Below, piece by piece: positions 1 to 10,801 of a DNA stretch of 64,000 nt; position 1 is the first letter of the stretch; each line of letters opens with the position of its first letter. The notes below the pieces were generated by a model. That model was not told the origin of the DNA. It worked only from the letters and a program-made list of their open reading frames with translations, and did no database searches. This DNA is from Blattamonas nauphoetae (taxonomy: Eukaryota > Preaxostyla > Oxymonadida), in NCBI GenBank assembly GCA_033064195.1, contig JARBJD010000003.1, positions 372,001 to 436,000 on the forward strand, given 5' to 3'. The translations under genes and the position numbers were made by a program.

Positions 1-1354
1 ACCAGTAGACTCTAAATGATAGATACTGCGAAGAAAGGAAGACGGACATACCCATGCATCACAATCAGGCCATCCAGACTCTTTCAAAATTTCGGTCATT
101 TCACCAACAAAGAATGGTTGGTGCCGTTTTAAAATAGTATTCATTTCATAAAACATGACATCTGGTTTTGTCGGATCGTTGGAAGAGGTATCATTTGCGA
201 AGAGTCGATAGAATTTGTTGATGATTGGCTCTGCAAAAAGTTGGATCGGGATTGGAAGTGTCTGGCTATGAATTGATGGAACAGCAAGCTGTAGTTGAAT
301 CAGGAGTACAGAAATGTTACGGATAGACTGGAGTAGAATTTGAAGAGTCGGTTTCAAGCGTGCTGTTGAGGCAAGTGATGTGATGAATGATATGACAGAA
401 TTATCTGTTTCCTGCGAATCGGAGTTGGAAAGGGAATTTGATTGAACTGTGTCATTTGGTATTTGCCGCCTATCTCGAACGTTTTCAGATTCCTCCTGAG
501 ATGTCGAGTTTGAGGTTGGTTTCGGCTTTGTTTTGCCACCAAAGCCAATTGAGGGAATGATCAACGAATTCCTTGGAATTGGCATTGATGTATGCGTTAT
601 AGCATTGTCTGGGAAGGACGTTGCGTTTATTATGTTAACGAGGTCCCTAGAAAAATGAACGCGGAAAAGAAGTAACAGACTGTGAAAATAAAGTCTGGAT
701 TTTCAATGTGAAATCATTAAGCCATTTAGAAGAATATTTAGCGAGATAAGATGTTGGAAATAGGGTATTTGCAGAAGAATTCAGCTTTACCAGATCGATC
801 AGGGTTTCGATGGCCGTCATTCGATCTTTTCTCGAATCTGTTTGTAGAAGAGAATCAATCGATATGCTTTGAGTGAATGAAGTGAGAAAAAATAGCGATA
901 CCAAGTGTGTTCAATTGATTGCTGAAGCTGAAGATATTTCTGTTCTAGGAGAAGTGGAAGGAGTTTATGAACTGGTGACTCGAGCTCAGTAACCTGTTCA
1001 AAGGCTAAATAACAGGAAATTATCGATGAAACAGATGAATGAAGTAAAGAGAACTCACATGTTTTGATTTCGTTTATTGAATCTGTCAGAGTTTGTTTCT
1101 CTGTCTCAAGTTTAGCAAGTTCTTCTTTCACAGAATTCAATTCAGAAAGAGCAGAGTTACGACCCTCCTGAACTTGGCGATCATGCGAGGTTTGCTGATG
1201 AAATAAAGAGGTGAAAAGAAAGTGAGCTAGAAATATATCTAACCTGTGATTCTTTGATAGAGATATTTTGTTGAAGCTCATCTAATAACGACTTAATATC
1301 AGAGGGTGTTGCTTTTTTCGAGTTGAGTGTTGAATTGATGAAGATCGCTGCCAT
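1..1354 (-). CDS. RINT1/TIP20-like ER-Golgi tethering protein, N-terminal part (runs off the left edge)
   Basis: Proposed exons on the minus strand are 1354..1244, 1194..1059, 1004..902, 866..681 and 646..1; frame is kept across four GT..AG introns of 34-54 nt. The product starts MAAIFINSTLN and has a charged coiled coil in exon 2 (KEELAKLETEKQTLTDSI). Exons 3-4 are leucine-rich. In exon 5 a Ser/Asn-rich linker is followed by a stretch ending in FYEMNTILKRHQPFF. This resembles the RINT1/TIP20 family pattern, where a conserved F..PI..RF...F....TN...KP.. block precedes a helical bundle. Members of that family are subunits of the Dsl1/NRZ complex that tethers Golgi-derived vesicles at the ER. 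The match is by motif shape and remote, so another CATCHR-type tether is possible. The start codon lies 2 bp from one arm of the inverted repeat. The C-terminal part is outside the window. Confidence 0.5.
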
Positions 1355-1355
1355 T

Positions 1356-1474
1356 TGAGAGCGTATGGGTGCAACTGACTTAGACATTAACACCAACCAC
1401 ATTAATTTCATTGAACATAAAAAACAAGATACCGAGAGTGAAATGAGAAAAGGACTCTTATCCGAGAAGAAAAC
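1356..1474 (+). repeat. Left arm of 119-bp inverted repeat
   Basis: This arm matches the reverse complement of 2820..2938 with three mismatches in 119 bp by eye. It lies directly upstream of the start codon of the minus-strand RINT1-like gene, so it probably covers that gene's promoter or 5' UTR. It reads as an open frame on the minus strand, but the homology of that gene begins only after the arm. Confidence 0.85.
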
Positions 1475-2819
1475 AGACAAAGATCCTTTCACTGTTTTTT
1501 CCATTTTTGTGGTCAATCAGAACTTCAATGTCTTTATTGTGTTGTATTCTTCTTGAATTGGTTCTCTTGCGACATCTCACTCTTTTCCGAGCTGATATTA
1601 AGTGAGAAGCGGTGTATCATGGCGATGATCCTTTCCGTCCTCTTTCTTTCGTGCAAATTTTATTTCAGGGCTACATCGATTTTGAACTGTTGTGGATGAT
1701 GTCGGGGATGTATACGTATCTGAATCATCACTTTTGAATCGAGGTAAATCGTGAACGAGTCCAATCGAAGGAGATATGCCATCAATTCTGTCAATACTGT
1801 CTGATTCTGACGAAATGAAACTCAAAAAAGACAGACGTGATCCATTGACATGGTTATTGTCATTTTTTCTGTTCGAGCAGGAATTGTTGATTTCTCTTGA
1901 GAACTTGGTCAGATCATTGTGAGATAGATTGTCCTAGTTTGGTCTTCTATTCTTTGTCATTCTGGAAAATTTTTTGAAAGATTCATCAAATATCTTCTTT
2001 TTTAGATCCGGACAGAATAAATTGACGACTGGTGGGTGATGATCTTGATCGTGAGAGTTGCTTGAAAAGATTTCGAATGATGTCCGGACCATTGCTATTA
2101 ATCGATTCCATCGAATCGTCTGAGCTTCGGGTATATTGAAGATAAATGTCCGAACTTGCTATTGAAGAATCTTGATCAAGTTTGATGGAGCCATCAACGA
2201 GAGACGTGACGCAAAACAGAAATGGTTCGATTGTTTCGAAAAGACGTTCACCTGATCATAAAGATTAAACCAAAAAATGAACAAAAACCATCTCATATGG
2301 ATTGAAAGATACCCTCCAACGTCATGTACTATTTTTCAGAACGGTAAACTGATTGTTTTCGGAAGTAAATCATGAATTTGCTCGTGGACTTATGTTGTCT
2401 TTCAGACTGGACTTTATTGAAGATATCGTTTGATAAATCTGGTGTCCTTCAGAATATAGATGAAAATAATACGACAAACAGGGAAATCGAACGATCGGTG
2501 TGGAGAATGTGATGCAATCCAGTGGATCCATTCGCTGAACTCCGATTTAGGGGATGCTGATGAGTTTATATTGATGTTCGATTCATATCCGCTAATGTGT
2601 CATGATTTCCCGAAATGAAAAGAGAGTTTCATGTCCTGAACACGACAAGGATCTGCGTTTGAACTTCTTCGTGATGTTCGTGCCATTCCAGTGTGATGGT
2701 TGAAAAAGTGCTCTTATGTCATTGGGTTATGCTGTGATACTTCATAAAAATGCGACGGTCAATCTGTATTCGTGCTGAGTTGGGAAGAAACGTCCGGATC
2801 ATGTCGATACCATATTTCA
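1475..2819. other. Spacer between inverted-repeat arms; no recognised gene
   Basis: Two minus-strand open stretches look protein-like but were not recognised. One is 1598..1825 (75 codons, Ser/Asp-rich, starts MSFISSESDS). The other is 1986..2251 (88 codons after a possible acceptor CAG, Ser/Asp-rich, includes SSDDSMDSINSNGPDIIRN). They could be exons of one small gene on the minus strand or the decayed end of a duplicated gene. The rest, 2255-2819, shows stops in all frames and nothing else that I can name. Confidence 0.3.
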
Positions 2820-2938
2820 GTTTTCTTCTCGGATAAGAGTCCTTTTCTCATTTCACTCTCGGTATATTGTTTTTTATGTTCAATGAAATTAATGTGGTTG
2901 GTGTTCATGTCTAAGTCGGTTGCACCCATACGCTCTCA
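2820..2938 (-). repeat. Right arm of 119-bp inverted repeat
   Basis: Inverted partner of 1356..1474, about 97% identical by eye. It ends 41 bp before the ALG2 start codon. Relative to its downstream gene it has the same orientation as the left arm has to the RINT1-like gene, so two divergent genes share one upstream sequence. Confidence 0.85.
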
Positions 2939-2979
2939 TTTCAAGGAAGTTTTTCTTGTGATTCTGATCTAAACGTCAC

Positions 2980-4439
2980 ATGTCAAAATCAACTAAATCT
3001 CTTCGAATTGCGTTGGTTCATCCTGAAATGATTATTGGTAACATTTTTTCTTGATTCCGAGTCATGTTATCTCTCTCTGTCATAATAACGACGTCATCAT
3101 GTTTTTTCAATCTATTCACACTAAACAGGTGGTGCTGAACGCTTAATGCTTGACCTTGGGATTGGACTGCAGAATCATGGGCATAAAGTCGACTTATATG
3201 CAGGTTACTTGAACAAGAACAGTGTCTTCCCTGAAGTTCTTGATGGTCTGTGAATACTCTGTAACTTGATTTCACAAAACTCAGACAATCCGAAAACGAC
3301 ATTTAGCACACGAATTTATGGTAATTGGATTCCTCGCTCCTTTTTTGGGAAGTTCCACGCTCTTCTCGCTATCGTTCGGATGATCTATCTTTCGCTGTGT
3401 CTCTGTGTCCTCAAATGCTTCCATAAAATTCATTATGACCTAGTTATTTGTGATACTGTCGCACCAAGCATCCCATTCCTCCGCCTTCTTGGATGTCCCG
3501 TCTTCTTCTACTGTCATTTTCCTGATCGATTTCTCAGCCAACCGAGTAAAAATCCATTAAAACGGGTGTATCGTGCTGCTATAGATTTTTTTGATGCTTT
3601 TTCTATGGGAAAAGCCACGAAAATCGCAGTCAATTCGAAATTCACCCAATCCAAGTTTAAGCTGGCTTTTCCAAAACTTAACCAAACACCAATGGTTTTG
3701 TATCCGCCAGTAAATGTTCCTGCCGCTCGAAAACAGAGAGAAGAAGCTCTGAATCGCTTGAACTCTGGCACATCCACGCTCCCAGAAAAGGTCACCTCAC
3801 ATCTGGCCGATCCGACCAAGAAAACTGTATTTGTGTCAATTAACAGATTTGAGAGCAAAAAGAATTTGCAGCTGGCTTTGGATGCTTTCTACGCTGGAGG
3901 AACCGACCACACCGGATTCATCAAACCTTGGCATCTCGTATTCGCTGGTGGATATAATTCACAAACAAAAGACAATGTTGAAACTCTCAAGAAGCTCCAG
4001 ACTAAAGTTAAAGACCTCAATATTGAAGATTCAGTCACATTTATGACAAATATTACCAATGAACAAAAAGCTGAACTTCTGACTGCATCGCGCTGCTGCA
4101 TTTACACTCCCTCGGATGAACACTTTGGCATTGTACCGTATCCCATCTTTTTCTTTCATGTCTCTCAGAGTTGAAGCCATGGCCTTTCAATGTCCAGTTG
4201 TCGCTGTCAATTCTGGTGGTCCAATGGAATCTATTGTTGATCGAGTAACTGGGTTCCTCGTTCCTCCCAATGCAGCTGAACTTGGTGCTGTCCTCTCTCT
4301 CAGATTTGACGATGATGAAGCACAACGTGAAATGGGCAAAAATGGTTTAGATAGAGCCGACAAAATATTTGGACTCGATACATTTGGTAATGAGATCAAC
4401 AATATTGTGGTCTCTCTCTGTTCAACAAAATCGGATTAA
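2980..4439 (+). CDS. ALG2: ALG2-type alpha-1,3/1,6-mannosyltransferase
   Basis: Exons are 2980..3037, 3129..3245, 3285..4137 and 4169..4439. The introns are 91, 39 and 31 nt, and splicing keeps one frame of about 432 codons. ALG2 is a GT4-family glycosyltransferase that adds the second and third mannose to the dolichol-linked precursor on the cytosolic face of the ER. Visible family motifs are the N-terminal GGAERLMLDLG loop after the first junction, the CHFPD acceptor-side motif, the ...VSINRFESKKN... nucleotide-sugar strand, and the C-terminal catalytic stretch FGIVPVEAMA (completed across intron 3) followed by NSGGPMESI. Length fits the family. The donor of intron 2 (GTCTGT) and the very short intron 3 are unusual but are the only choices I found that keep the frame. 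The gene diverges from the RINT1-like gene across the inverted-repeat region. Confidence 0.85.
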
Positions 4440-4588
4440 TCCTCTTTGCGTCTTTCTCATTTTTTTATTGTTCTATGAGTGGTGGTTTCTTTTTGAAATT
4501 TATTTGAATTAAATCACCACATTCTCCCCAAGATATGAAGAATGACTCAGTCTACATGTGAAGGTTCTGATCAACCCATCACATTCTT

Positions 4589-7500
4589 ATGTCCATTCAA
4601 AACGATGAGATAGAATCGTATGCTGAAGAAGCTGAGGAAGAAGATGAAGAGGAAAAGGAGGAGCTCCCCAAGATTGATTCACCGCAAAATGTTGAAGAAG
4701 AGGAGCTGCTCAATGAGGAAGTCCTCTCCATTTCAATCCTACAAACCGACCCAATGATCTTCAATCGTTTCTGTGTTCATCCATGCGTTCGAGTGCACAT
4801 TATTGATGAGACAACTTTTCAGCATCTCGAAAAATCTGATCCAAGTCGCCCAGTGTTGAAAAAGGATGAATTTGCCACCGATCTCGACTTTAAGCCAAAT
4901 TTTGCTCGTTTTATCAATCCATTTCTCACTAAGGTCGTTAATTTTGGCACTCGTAACTTTGCAGTTTGGAACCAGACCTTTATTGTCAATGATCTCTTCA
5001 ACCATCTTGTCTCGGACAATGTCATTTATATCTTTGAAATTGTTGAATTCAACCGACCATCAATCGAAGCTATTAACATTGGATGGTATCCTATTTCATG
5101 GGGATACTTGCGAGGACGGTCAATTTCAAAACACAAACCAGGCACAACATTTCGCATCCCCCTCTACAAACTCCCCAAAGATTTCAAGGAAAAGAACCCA
5201 TTAACGTATTGGCCTTCAGCTCCACCAGCATTTCCATTTGGTTTGGCTTTGTATGCTCGCATGCTCGGCGTCACAGTTAAAACACCCACCATCGAATCCC
5301 CACCACACTCTGGAGAGATGGCATCGTATGCACACAGCATTCAACGGTTCTCTGGGAATCAGAGGCGACTTAAACAGGAGAAGTCGCCCGTTATGTCCTC
5401 ACTTTTTGTGAAATTCGACAAATCTGGCCCCGTCGAGTTCAACGAGGACGTGATGGAGGTCCAGGCACTTCAGGTGGAAGCTCAGAACGACGAGCTGAAG
5501 CAGCAGCAAGCCCTCAAAGATGCATTCAACGACCTCAAACAGTCCCAGCTCGCCTTTTTCGGGCAGTACGAGACAATCCTCACTCGCAGGCGGATGGAGA
5601 AGCGATGGTGCCGCTTGCCCAACACACTCTGCTGCTCCGTCCCGACGGGCGAGGAGGGCTGCTCGCTCGTCAAGTTCGATTCGCAGGGTCAGTTCATTGC
5701 CTGTGCGTGTGGAACAACACGGTCGTGCTTTATGCGCGTGTGCCATGTCCACTCGCTCGGCCTCAGCCACCTCACCGCCGTCCACCTCCTCCCGATTGTT
5801 GATCTGATCGGCCACAAAAGCATCATCTACCAACTCGCCTGGTCCAACGACTCGCGCTTCCTCCTCTCCGCCTCCGCAGACTTCACAGTGTGTGTGTACG
5901 ACATGGTGGACGACGGGACAGAAGGAAGGGCTCAGCAGAGGCTGCAGGAAGCTGAGAATGGGATTGTCGAGTTTGGACTGAGGGAACGAGTGCTCGTCCA
6001 GAAAGGACAGAACATGCACCAGCTCATCTCAACCTTCAACAAGAACCAGATCTCGTTCACCAACAACCACACACCATTCTTCCCCGTCACATACCCCACT
6101 CCACTTCAAAAGCAGAACCCAAAACAGTTCTTCTCCTTCCTCTCACCGCGCCTCGTCCTCCGCCACCCATCTTTCGTCTATTCCGTCTGCATCCATCCTG
6201 AATTCGCAGGACTCACTGACCAGCAAGCCAAGGACTGTGTGGTCACCGAAGCCACCGAAGAGATCCACCGCTTTCCCCTCCTCGTCTGCACAAGCTGCTT
6301 CGACGGTGTCATCCGCGTATGGGCGATCACGACGGGAGCACACAGTGACTGGCACTCAGACATCCCGCGGAAGCACATGGTGAAGGAAGAAAACAGGGAG
6401 AGCGAACTCAACGGCGGGCATCTGCTGGCTGAGCTGAGGGCCCACAACACACACGTCGACAAGCTAGTGTTCGACACAACAGGAGAGATGATGTTCTCCA
6501 GCGACGGGAACGGCGTGGTTGTGGGATGGGTCTCCTCAAAGACAGACATCCTGAACGAGCTCGACAACGTGCTCACCAACAACGAAGCCACCGGCACAGA
6601 AATGAACCGGATTGACGCTCTCTCGCTCGCCGTCGAGAAAGTGTTCAGGCCCATCCAAGTTGTGTCGCGGGGAAGGGAGACACTCCACCCTTCACTCGAC
6701 GACCTCGACTTGTTCGAAATCGATGGGGACGACGAAGCCTTCCTTGGACGGGTGCAGCTCACGCACTCTGTCTCCACTCTCTCCCACTACCCTCCCAACG
6801 CCAAGCTCTCCTCCCAATTCACTCACTCCAATCTCCTCGTCGTTCCACAAAATTCAGCTCCCTTCACTTCTGCTGTCCAGACCTCTCTCACCTCACCTTA
6901 CACCGAATCATCGCTCGTCTCCCCTGCCAAGAACCGCAACACTGTAATGCGCTGTGGCTGCTTCACGAGTGACGGACAGGCTGTTCTGTGCGGTGGAAGC
7001 GACGGGCAGGTGTACGTCCTGAAGAGCCCGACTTCTGAGTTTGATGTGGAGTGGAACATGCTCGTGTCGCAAACGAAGCAGGCCCAGAACAGACGGAAGA
7101 TGGTCGAAGATTGGAAGAAGATGAACCCCGACGCGCAAATCAAGATCGACGGGAGCGACGCCGACAACAGCGAGATGAAGCAAGCCGAGCTGATCGAGCG
7201 GATGACAAAGAAGACAGAACAGGCTGTCGTCTTCTCGTCGCGCGGCGTGCTGCCTGTTGGATACCCTTCGAACGTTGCCAGCGTTGATTGGCATCCACTC
7301 GAGAACATCATCGCTGTGAGCACCCTCAACCCGCAGCAGCCTGTCCTCATCTTTGCCCGTCTCGGCGACGTTGGAAAGGTGGCCGAGAAGAAGGTGGAGA
7401 AGCCAATCGAGCTGAAGGAGCCCGAAAAGGAACGGGTGGTCGTGGACGAGAACGCTTTTGATGTGATTGGGAAGATGTTCCAGCCAGTCCACCAGCGTGC

Positions 7501-9190
7501 TCTGCAAACCATCGGAGAAGGCGACGAAACGACAGAAGACAAGTTGAGAGGGGATCTGCGGTCTGCTCGGAAGGGCGACAAAGACGAAGGAGAGACGGAG
7601 AGAGACACGAAGCGAGAGAGCGATCTTCGGAAGAGGGAAGAGGCTCTCCGAAAGAGAGAGGAGGATGAGAGGAGGAAACTTGAGGATGAGAGGAAGAGGC
7701 TGGAGGATGAGAGGAAGAGATTGGAGGATGAGAAGAAGAAGAGAGAAGAAGATGAACGTCAGCGCTTGGAGGATGAAGAGCGTAAGCGAGAGGAAGACAG
7801 ACAACATACAGAGAAGCGGTCTGAATCTGAAGACGAGCGGCCATCTCCTCTCCCTGCCCCTACCGCCAAAGTCGAACAAAAACCACCCCGCAAACCACGC
7901 CGAGCCCCGCGGAACGAAGCCGACGCATTCGACGTGTTCCCACTCCGCTCGGACGAAGACCTGCCGTTTGGGGCGGAGAAAGGACGAGTCACTTCAGAAT
8001 CTCAATTCCCGTTTGCTGTCGAGTATGGCGTGAGCGATGGCCAGACCATCCGATGGGACTCACCCGAGAAGCCACGAAGGAAGGCTCGAGCAGAGGACGA
8101 CCGTTTCGCGGTCGTGTCTGTCTCCGCTGAACATCCCACCGTTCATCCTCCCCAGCGGCAGAGTGTTCCTGCTGGACGAGGTCGGATCGAAAGCGAGCGA
8201 GCAGGGACACCTCCCCTCCCCGCCGAGATCGATCAAATTCAGCAGCGGAAGAGAGAGCAGAGGCGGCAGCGCCAGTCATCTTCCCCTTCGAAGTCCATGT
8301 CCCAGGCCTCGTCTGTCTTCACCGACACCGTCGATACTCCTCTCTTCCACAGCCGGATGGTGTCTCAGCCACACGCAAGTCAGACACCCATCGACAACCG
8401 CATCATCATCCCCACGTCTGCTCCTCCTGCTCGCCCGTTCGAAGGCATCCGCTCTGAGTCGTCTGTGTACGTCGTACCGCAGCGAGGAACAGGAACCATC
8501 CACACTGAACCAGTCTCCGATGATACCCTTGCTCAGATGGAGATGCGGCAGACGCGGAAGCACCGAAACAGAAAAGCCGTCGAACCCGAGCTCGACACAA
8601 GCTCGTCATTTGTCCAGCCGACTTATCAAACTCCTGCGCGCTCGCCTGTCATGACAATCACACAGGACCCGATTGTGACACCACAGATGCCACGTCGCCC
8701 CCACCGAACAGCAGTTCAGATGATCGAGTCTGACATCGACACACCACAACGCTCCTCGCCCCACCCACAGCGACCAGAAAGAACAGTCCAGTTCTCAAAC
8801 AGCAGACGGTCAACCACACCACACCAGAATCGCTCCTCCCCCGTCGTCGCCAGAGAGGACGACTTCTACCCCACTTCGTCCATCTCCCACAACTCTGGAT
8901 TCACCGTCTCTCAGCAGTCGCATCACTCTCCCCCTTTCCGCACTCTCTCCGATGCCCTCTCACCTCCACCCCCGACGACCACCTTTGTTCAGACAGACTA
9001 TGGGTCACCACAGGCTCCGCCAATGCGACAAAGACGAGCGGTTGTCCCCACACTTGGAGATATCGAGAATGAGGACGACTTGAATGACACAATGATTACC
9101 CAACGAGAAAGAAATCGCCGAGAACATCAACGACGCAAAGGTCGACGAACACGACAACCTGTCATGCCTGATGCAGATCACGATTTCTGA
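4589..9190 (+). CDS. AHI1: Jouberin (AHI1)-like WD40 protein of the ciliary transition zone
   Basis: Single exon, 1533 aa. Jouberin works in the transition-zone/basal-body network that gates the cilium. Residues about 1-55 are acidic; 55-235 form the conserved pre-propeller region (C2-like, with the HPCVRVHI start). A WD40 propeller follows, with blades recognisable near 408-440 (HKSIIYQLAWS, LLSASADFTVCVYDM), 526-570, 617-650 (AHNTHVDKLVF), 787-815 and 896-925. Residues about 1009-1070 are a heptad-like E/R/K helix built from repeats of the type KRLEDER. The last 450 residues are Pro/Ser/Gln-rich and probably disordered. The SH3 domain found at the C-terminus of animal AHI1 is not seen. Composition changes inside the gene: the first 800 nt are AT-richer than the rest. 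Only 173 bp separate it from the next gene. Confidence 0.8.
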   Translation: MSIQNDEIESYAEEAEEEDEEEKEELPKIDSPQNVEEEELLNEEVLSISILQTDPMIFNRFCVHPCVRVHIIDETTFQHLEKSDPSRPVLKKDEFATDLDFKPNFARFINPFLTKVVNFGTRNFAVWNQTFIVNDLFNHLVSDNVIYIFEIVEFNRPSIEAINIGWYPISWGYLRGRSISKHKPGTTFRIPLYKLPKDFKEKNPLTYWPSAPPAFPFGLALYARMLGVTVKTPTIESPPHSGEMASYAHSIQRFSGNQRRLKQEKSPVMSSLFVKFDKSGPVEFNEDVMEVQALQVEAQNDELKQQQALKDAFNDLKQSQLAFFGQYETILTRRRMEKRWCRLPNTLCCSVPTGEEGCSLVKFDSQGQFIACACGTTRSCFMRVCHVHSLGLSHLTAVHLLPIVDLIGHKSIIYQLAWSNDSRFLLSASADFTVCVYDMVDDGTEGRAQQRLQEAENGIVEFGLRERVLVQKGQNMHQLISTFNKNQISFTNNHTPFFPVTYPTPLQKQNPKQFFSFLSPRLVLRHPSFVYSVCIHPEFAGLTDQQAKDCVVTEATEEIHRFPLLVCTSCFDGVIRVWAITTGAHSDWHSDIPRKHMVKEENRESELNGGHLLAELRAHNTHVDKLVFDTTGEMMFSSDGNGVVVGWVSSKTDILNELDNVLTNNEATGTEMNRIDALSLAVEKVFRPIQVVSRGRETLHPSLDDLDLFEIDGDDEAFLGRVQLTHSVSTLSHYPPNAKLSSQFTHSNLLVVPQNSAPFTSAVQTSLTSPYTESSLVSPAKNRNTVMRCGCFTSDGQAVLCGGSDGQVYVLKSPTSEFDVEWNMLVSQTKQAQNRRKMVEDWKKMNPDAQIKIDGSDADNSEMKQAELIERMTKKTEQAVVFSSRGVLPVGYPSNVASVDWHPLENIIAVSTLNPQQPVLIFARLGDVGKVAEKKVEKPIELKEPEKERVVVDENAFDVIGKMFQPVHQRALQTIGEGDETTEDKLRGDLRSARKGDKDEGETERDTKRESDLRKREEALRKREEDERRKLEDERKRLEDERKRLEDEKKKREEDERQRLEDEERKREEDRQHTEKRSESEDERPSPLPAPTAKVEQKPPRKPRRAPRNEADAFDVFPLRSDEDLPFGAEKGRVTSESQFPFAVEYGVSDGQTIRWDSPEKPRRKARAEDDRFAVVSVSAEHPTVHPPQRQSVPAGRGRIESERAGTPPLPAEIDQIQQRKREQRRQRQSSSPSKSMSQASSVFTDTVDTPLFHSRMVSQPHASQTPIDNRIIIPTSAPPARPFEGIRSESSVYVVPQRGTGTIHTEPVSDDTLAQMEMRQTRKHRNRKAVEPELDTSSSFVQPTYQTPARSPVMTITQDPIVTPQMPRRPHRTAVQMIESDIDTPQRSSPHPQRPERTVQFSNSRRSTTPHQNRSSPVVAREDDFYPTSSISHNSGFTVSQQSHHSPPFRTLSDALSPPPPTTTFVQTDYGSPQAPPMRQRRAVVPTLGDIENEDDLNDTMITQRERNRREHQRRKGRRTRQPVMPDADHDF

Positions 9191-9363
9191 TTCCCCAATC
9201 TTCTTTTATGGTTCATTCCTTAACTACGGTTTTCTTTGCTTTTTCTTTCTTATCATCTTGATTCCAAATAAAACGTTTCCTTATTTCTCTTCATTCCATT
9301 TCACTCACGAATTGATTCTTGCCACTTTTTTCCTTTTTCTTTGAGTTTAGCCCTCAATTTTTT

Positions 9364-10632
9364 ATGAGTAAAGAGTCACTTCCTCAGAATCTCTATCCAC
9401 TACTCTCATCATTTCTCTCCACGAAACTAAATGACAACTTATCACTATCGCCTTCGTTTTTCTCATCATCATTTCTAAACCAACAACAAAAGGATGTCAT
9501 CGACAACAGTCTCCGAGCCCTTGACACAAACAACACATATCGCTCAACCCGTCAAACTCAGAAGGAAATACTTGACTATCATTCTAACAGAACGTTATAC
9601 ATTTCCAATATTGATGCACTTGTTGAGGAATCCTTCTTGATCACACTTTTTGAATCCTTTGGCCCAATTGCTGCATATCGTCTTGAAGATGATGAATCCA
9701 TTGGACTAAAGAAGAAAAGATGTCGAATTTTGTATCAACACCCAGAGAGTGTGGAGTCTGTCCTCGCAGATGGTGAACGAATCACACTCTATCGGATGCA
9801 GTGTTCACTCTCAAAGACACCTTTTGGGGAACATCAATCAGTTACTTCCAAAATTATACCAACACAGTTGGTTGGAAGTGAGAACTCCGGTAAAATTACG
9901 ATTGGAAGTAGCTCATTCACATCTGAGCCACAGATGAAACAATCTCTTGCCTCTCTCTTCTCGAGTCAAAAACCTCAACCCATGACTACAAGCCATACTC
10001 AGGAAAAACCACAAGTTGCTGTTCGGTCTATTGTTGCACAACCTGCCGTTTCAAAAGAAAATCAGACCATCTACATCGGTTGCATCAACTACTCCGTAAC
10101 ACAAAACGATCTGATGACAGCATTCAGACCATTTGGAAATATTGTTACGTGTCGTCTTGTCCCACTCCAAACTGGATCAGGGCACAGAGGATATGCTTTC
10201 ATTGAATACGACAACCCGACTTCTGCGGCAATCGCTATAGAAACAATGAACGATGCCCAATTTCATGGAAGGGCACTCAAAGTCAAGTATCAATCAAGCT
10301 CAACGACTTCAGGGACGAATCCTGGCCCAACATCGTCTACAATCACCCAACCATTACTTCAGAATCCAGTCCAAGTCCTCCCGTCTCCTTCACCTTCTCC
10401 GTCTGATTCAGCGGATGCTCTCCTTCGAGCAAAGCAACTTGCTCTCCAATTTTCCAAACAACATTCAGCAAAACCAGCAGCACCTACATCGACAACAATC
10501 GGTAATGTCATCAATCCTCACGGTGATCATGATGTATCGTCTGATTTTAATGATGATTCGGAATTCATTTCATCTGCGCAGCGAGCTGATCTCATTAGGA
10601 AGCTCGCAATGCGTGATAGTTATCCTGGATGA
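9364..10632 (+). CDS. Protein with two RRM RNA-binding domains
   Basis: The frame opens further upstream, but the first ATG is at 9364, giving 422 aa. RRM1 lies at residues about 77-155 (RNP2-like TLYISNID). RRM2 is at about 234-312, with RNP2 TIYIGCIN and a good RNP1 GYAFIEYD. Between and after the domains the chain is Ser/Gln/Pro-rich. The arrangement resembles splicing or mRNA-processing factors with paired RRMs, but I cannot assign an orthologue. RRM1 lacks a clear aromatic RNP1 (CRILYQHPE instead), so it may act as a protein-protein module. The gene lies 169 bp upstream of the CHD gene on the same strand. Confidence 0.75.
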   Translation: MSKESLPQNLYPLLSSFLSTKLNDNLSLSPSFFSSSFLNQQQKDVIDNSLRALDTNNTYRSTRQTQKEILDYHSNRTLYISNIDALVEESFLITLFESFGPIAAYRLEDDESIGLKKKRCRILYQHPESVESVLADGERITLYRMQCSLSKTPFGEHQSVTSKIIPTQLVGSENSGKITIGSSSFTSEPQMKQSLASLFSSQKPQPMTTSHTQEKPQVAVRSIVAQPAVSKENQTIYIGCINYSVTQNDLMTAFRPFGNIVTCRLVPLQTGSGHRGYAFIEYDNPTSAAIAIETMNDAQFHGRALKVKYQSSSTTSGTNPGPTSSTITQPLLQNPVQVLPSPSPSPSDSADALLRAKQLALQFSKQHSAKPAAPTSTTIGNVINPHGDHDVSSDFNDDSEFISSAQRADLIRKLAMRDSYPG

Positions 10633-10801
10633 CACTTTTTTTGAACACCCACCAGATACCATGTACTGAGCATATAATCTGAGCAATAAAATCCCTTGGT
10701 GGGTGGATATAGCCCAAGAACAATTCCAGATGGATCTGAAGTTTGGTTGAGATGTTGAACGAAACAAAAAATGCTTATGGGGCCTTCGACGATCGTGGGA
10801 T

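Noticed and set aside
6908-7879. Long minus-strand open frame (323 codons) opposite AHI1
   Set aside because: It is Leu/Ser/Phe-rich shadow of the charged coiled-coil coding strand, and AHI1 motifs on the plus strand are clear. Other antisense frames in the GC-rich gene bodies were left out for the same reason.
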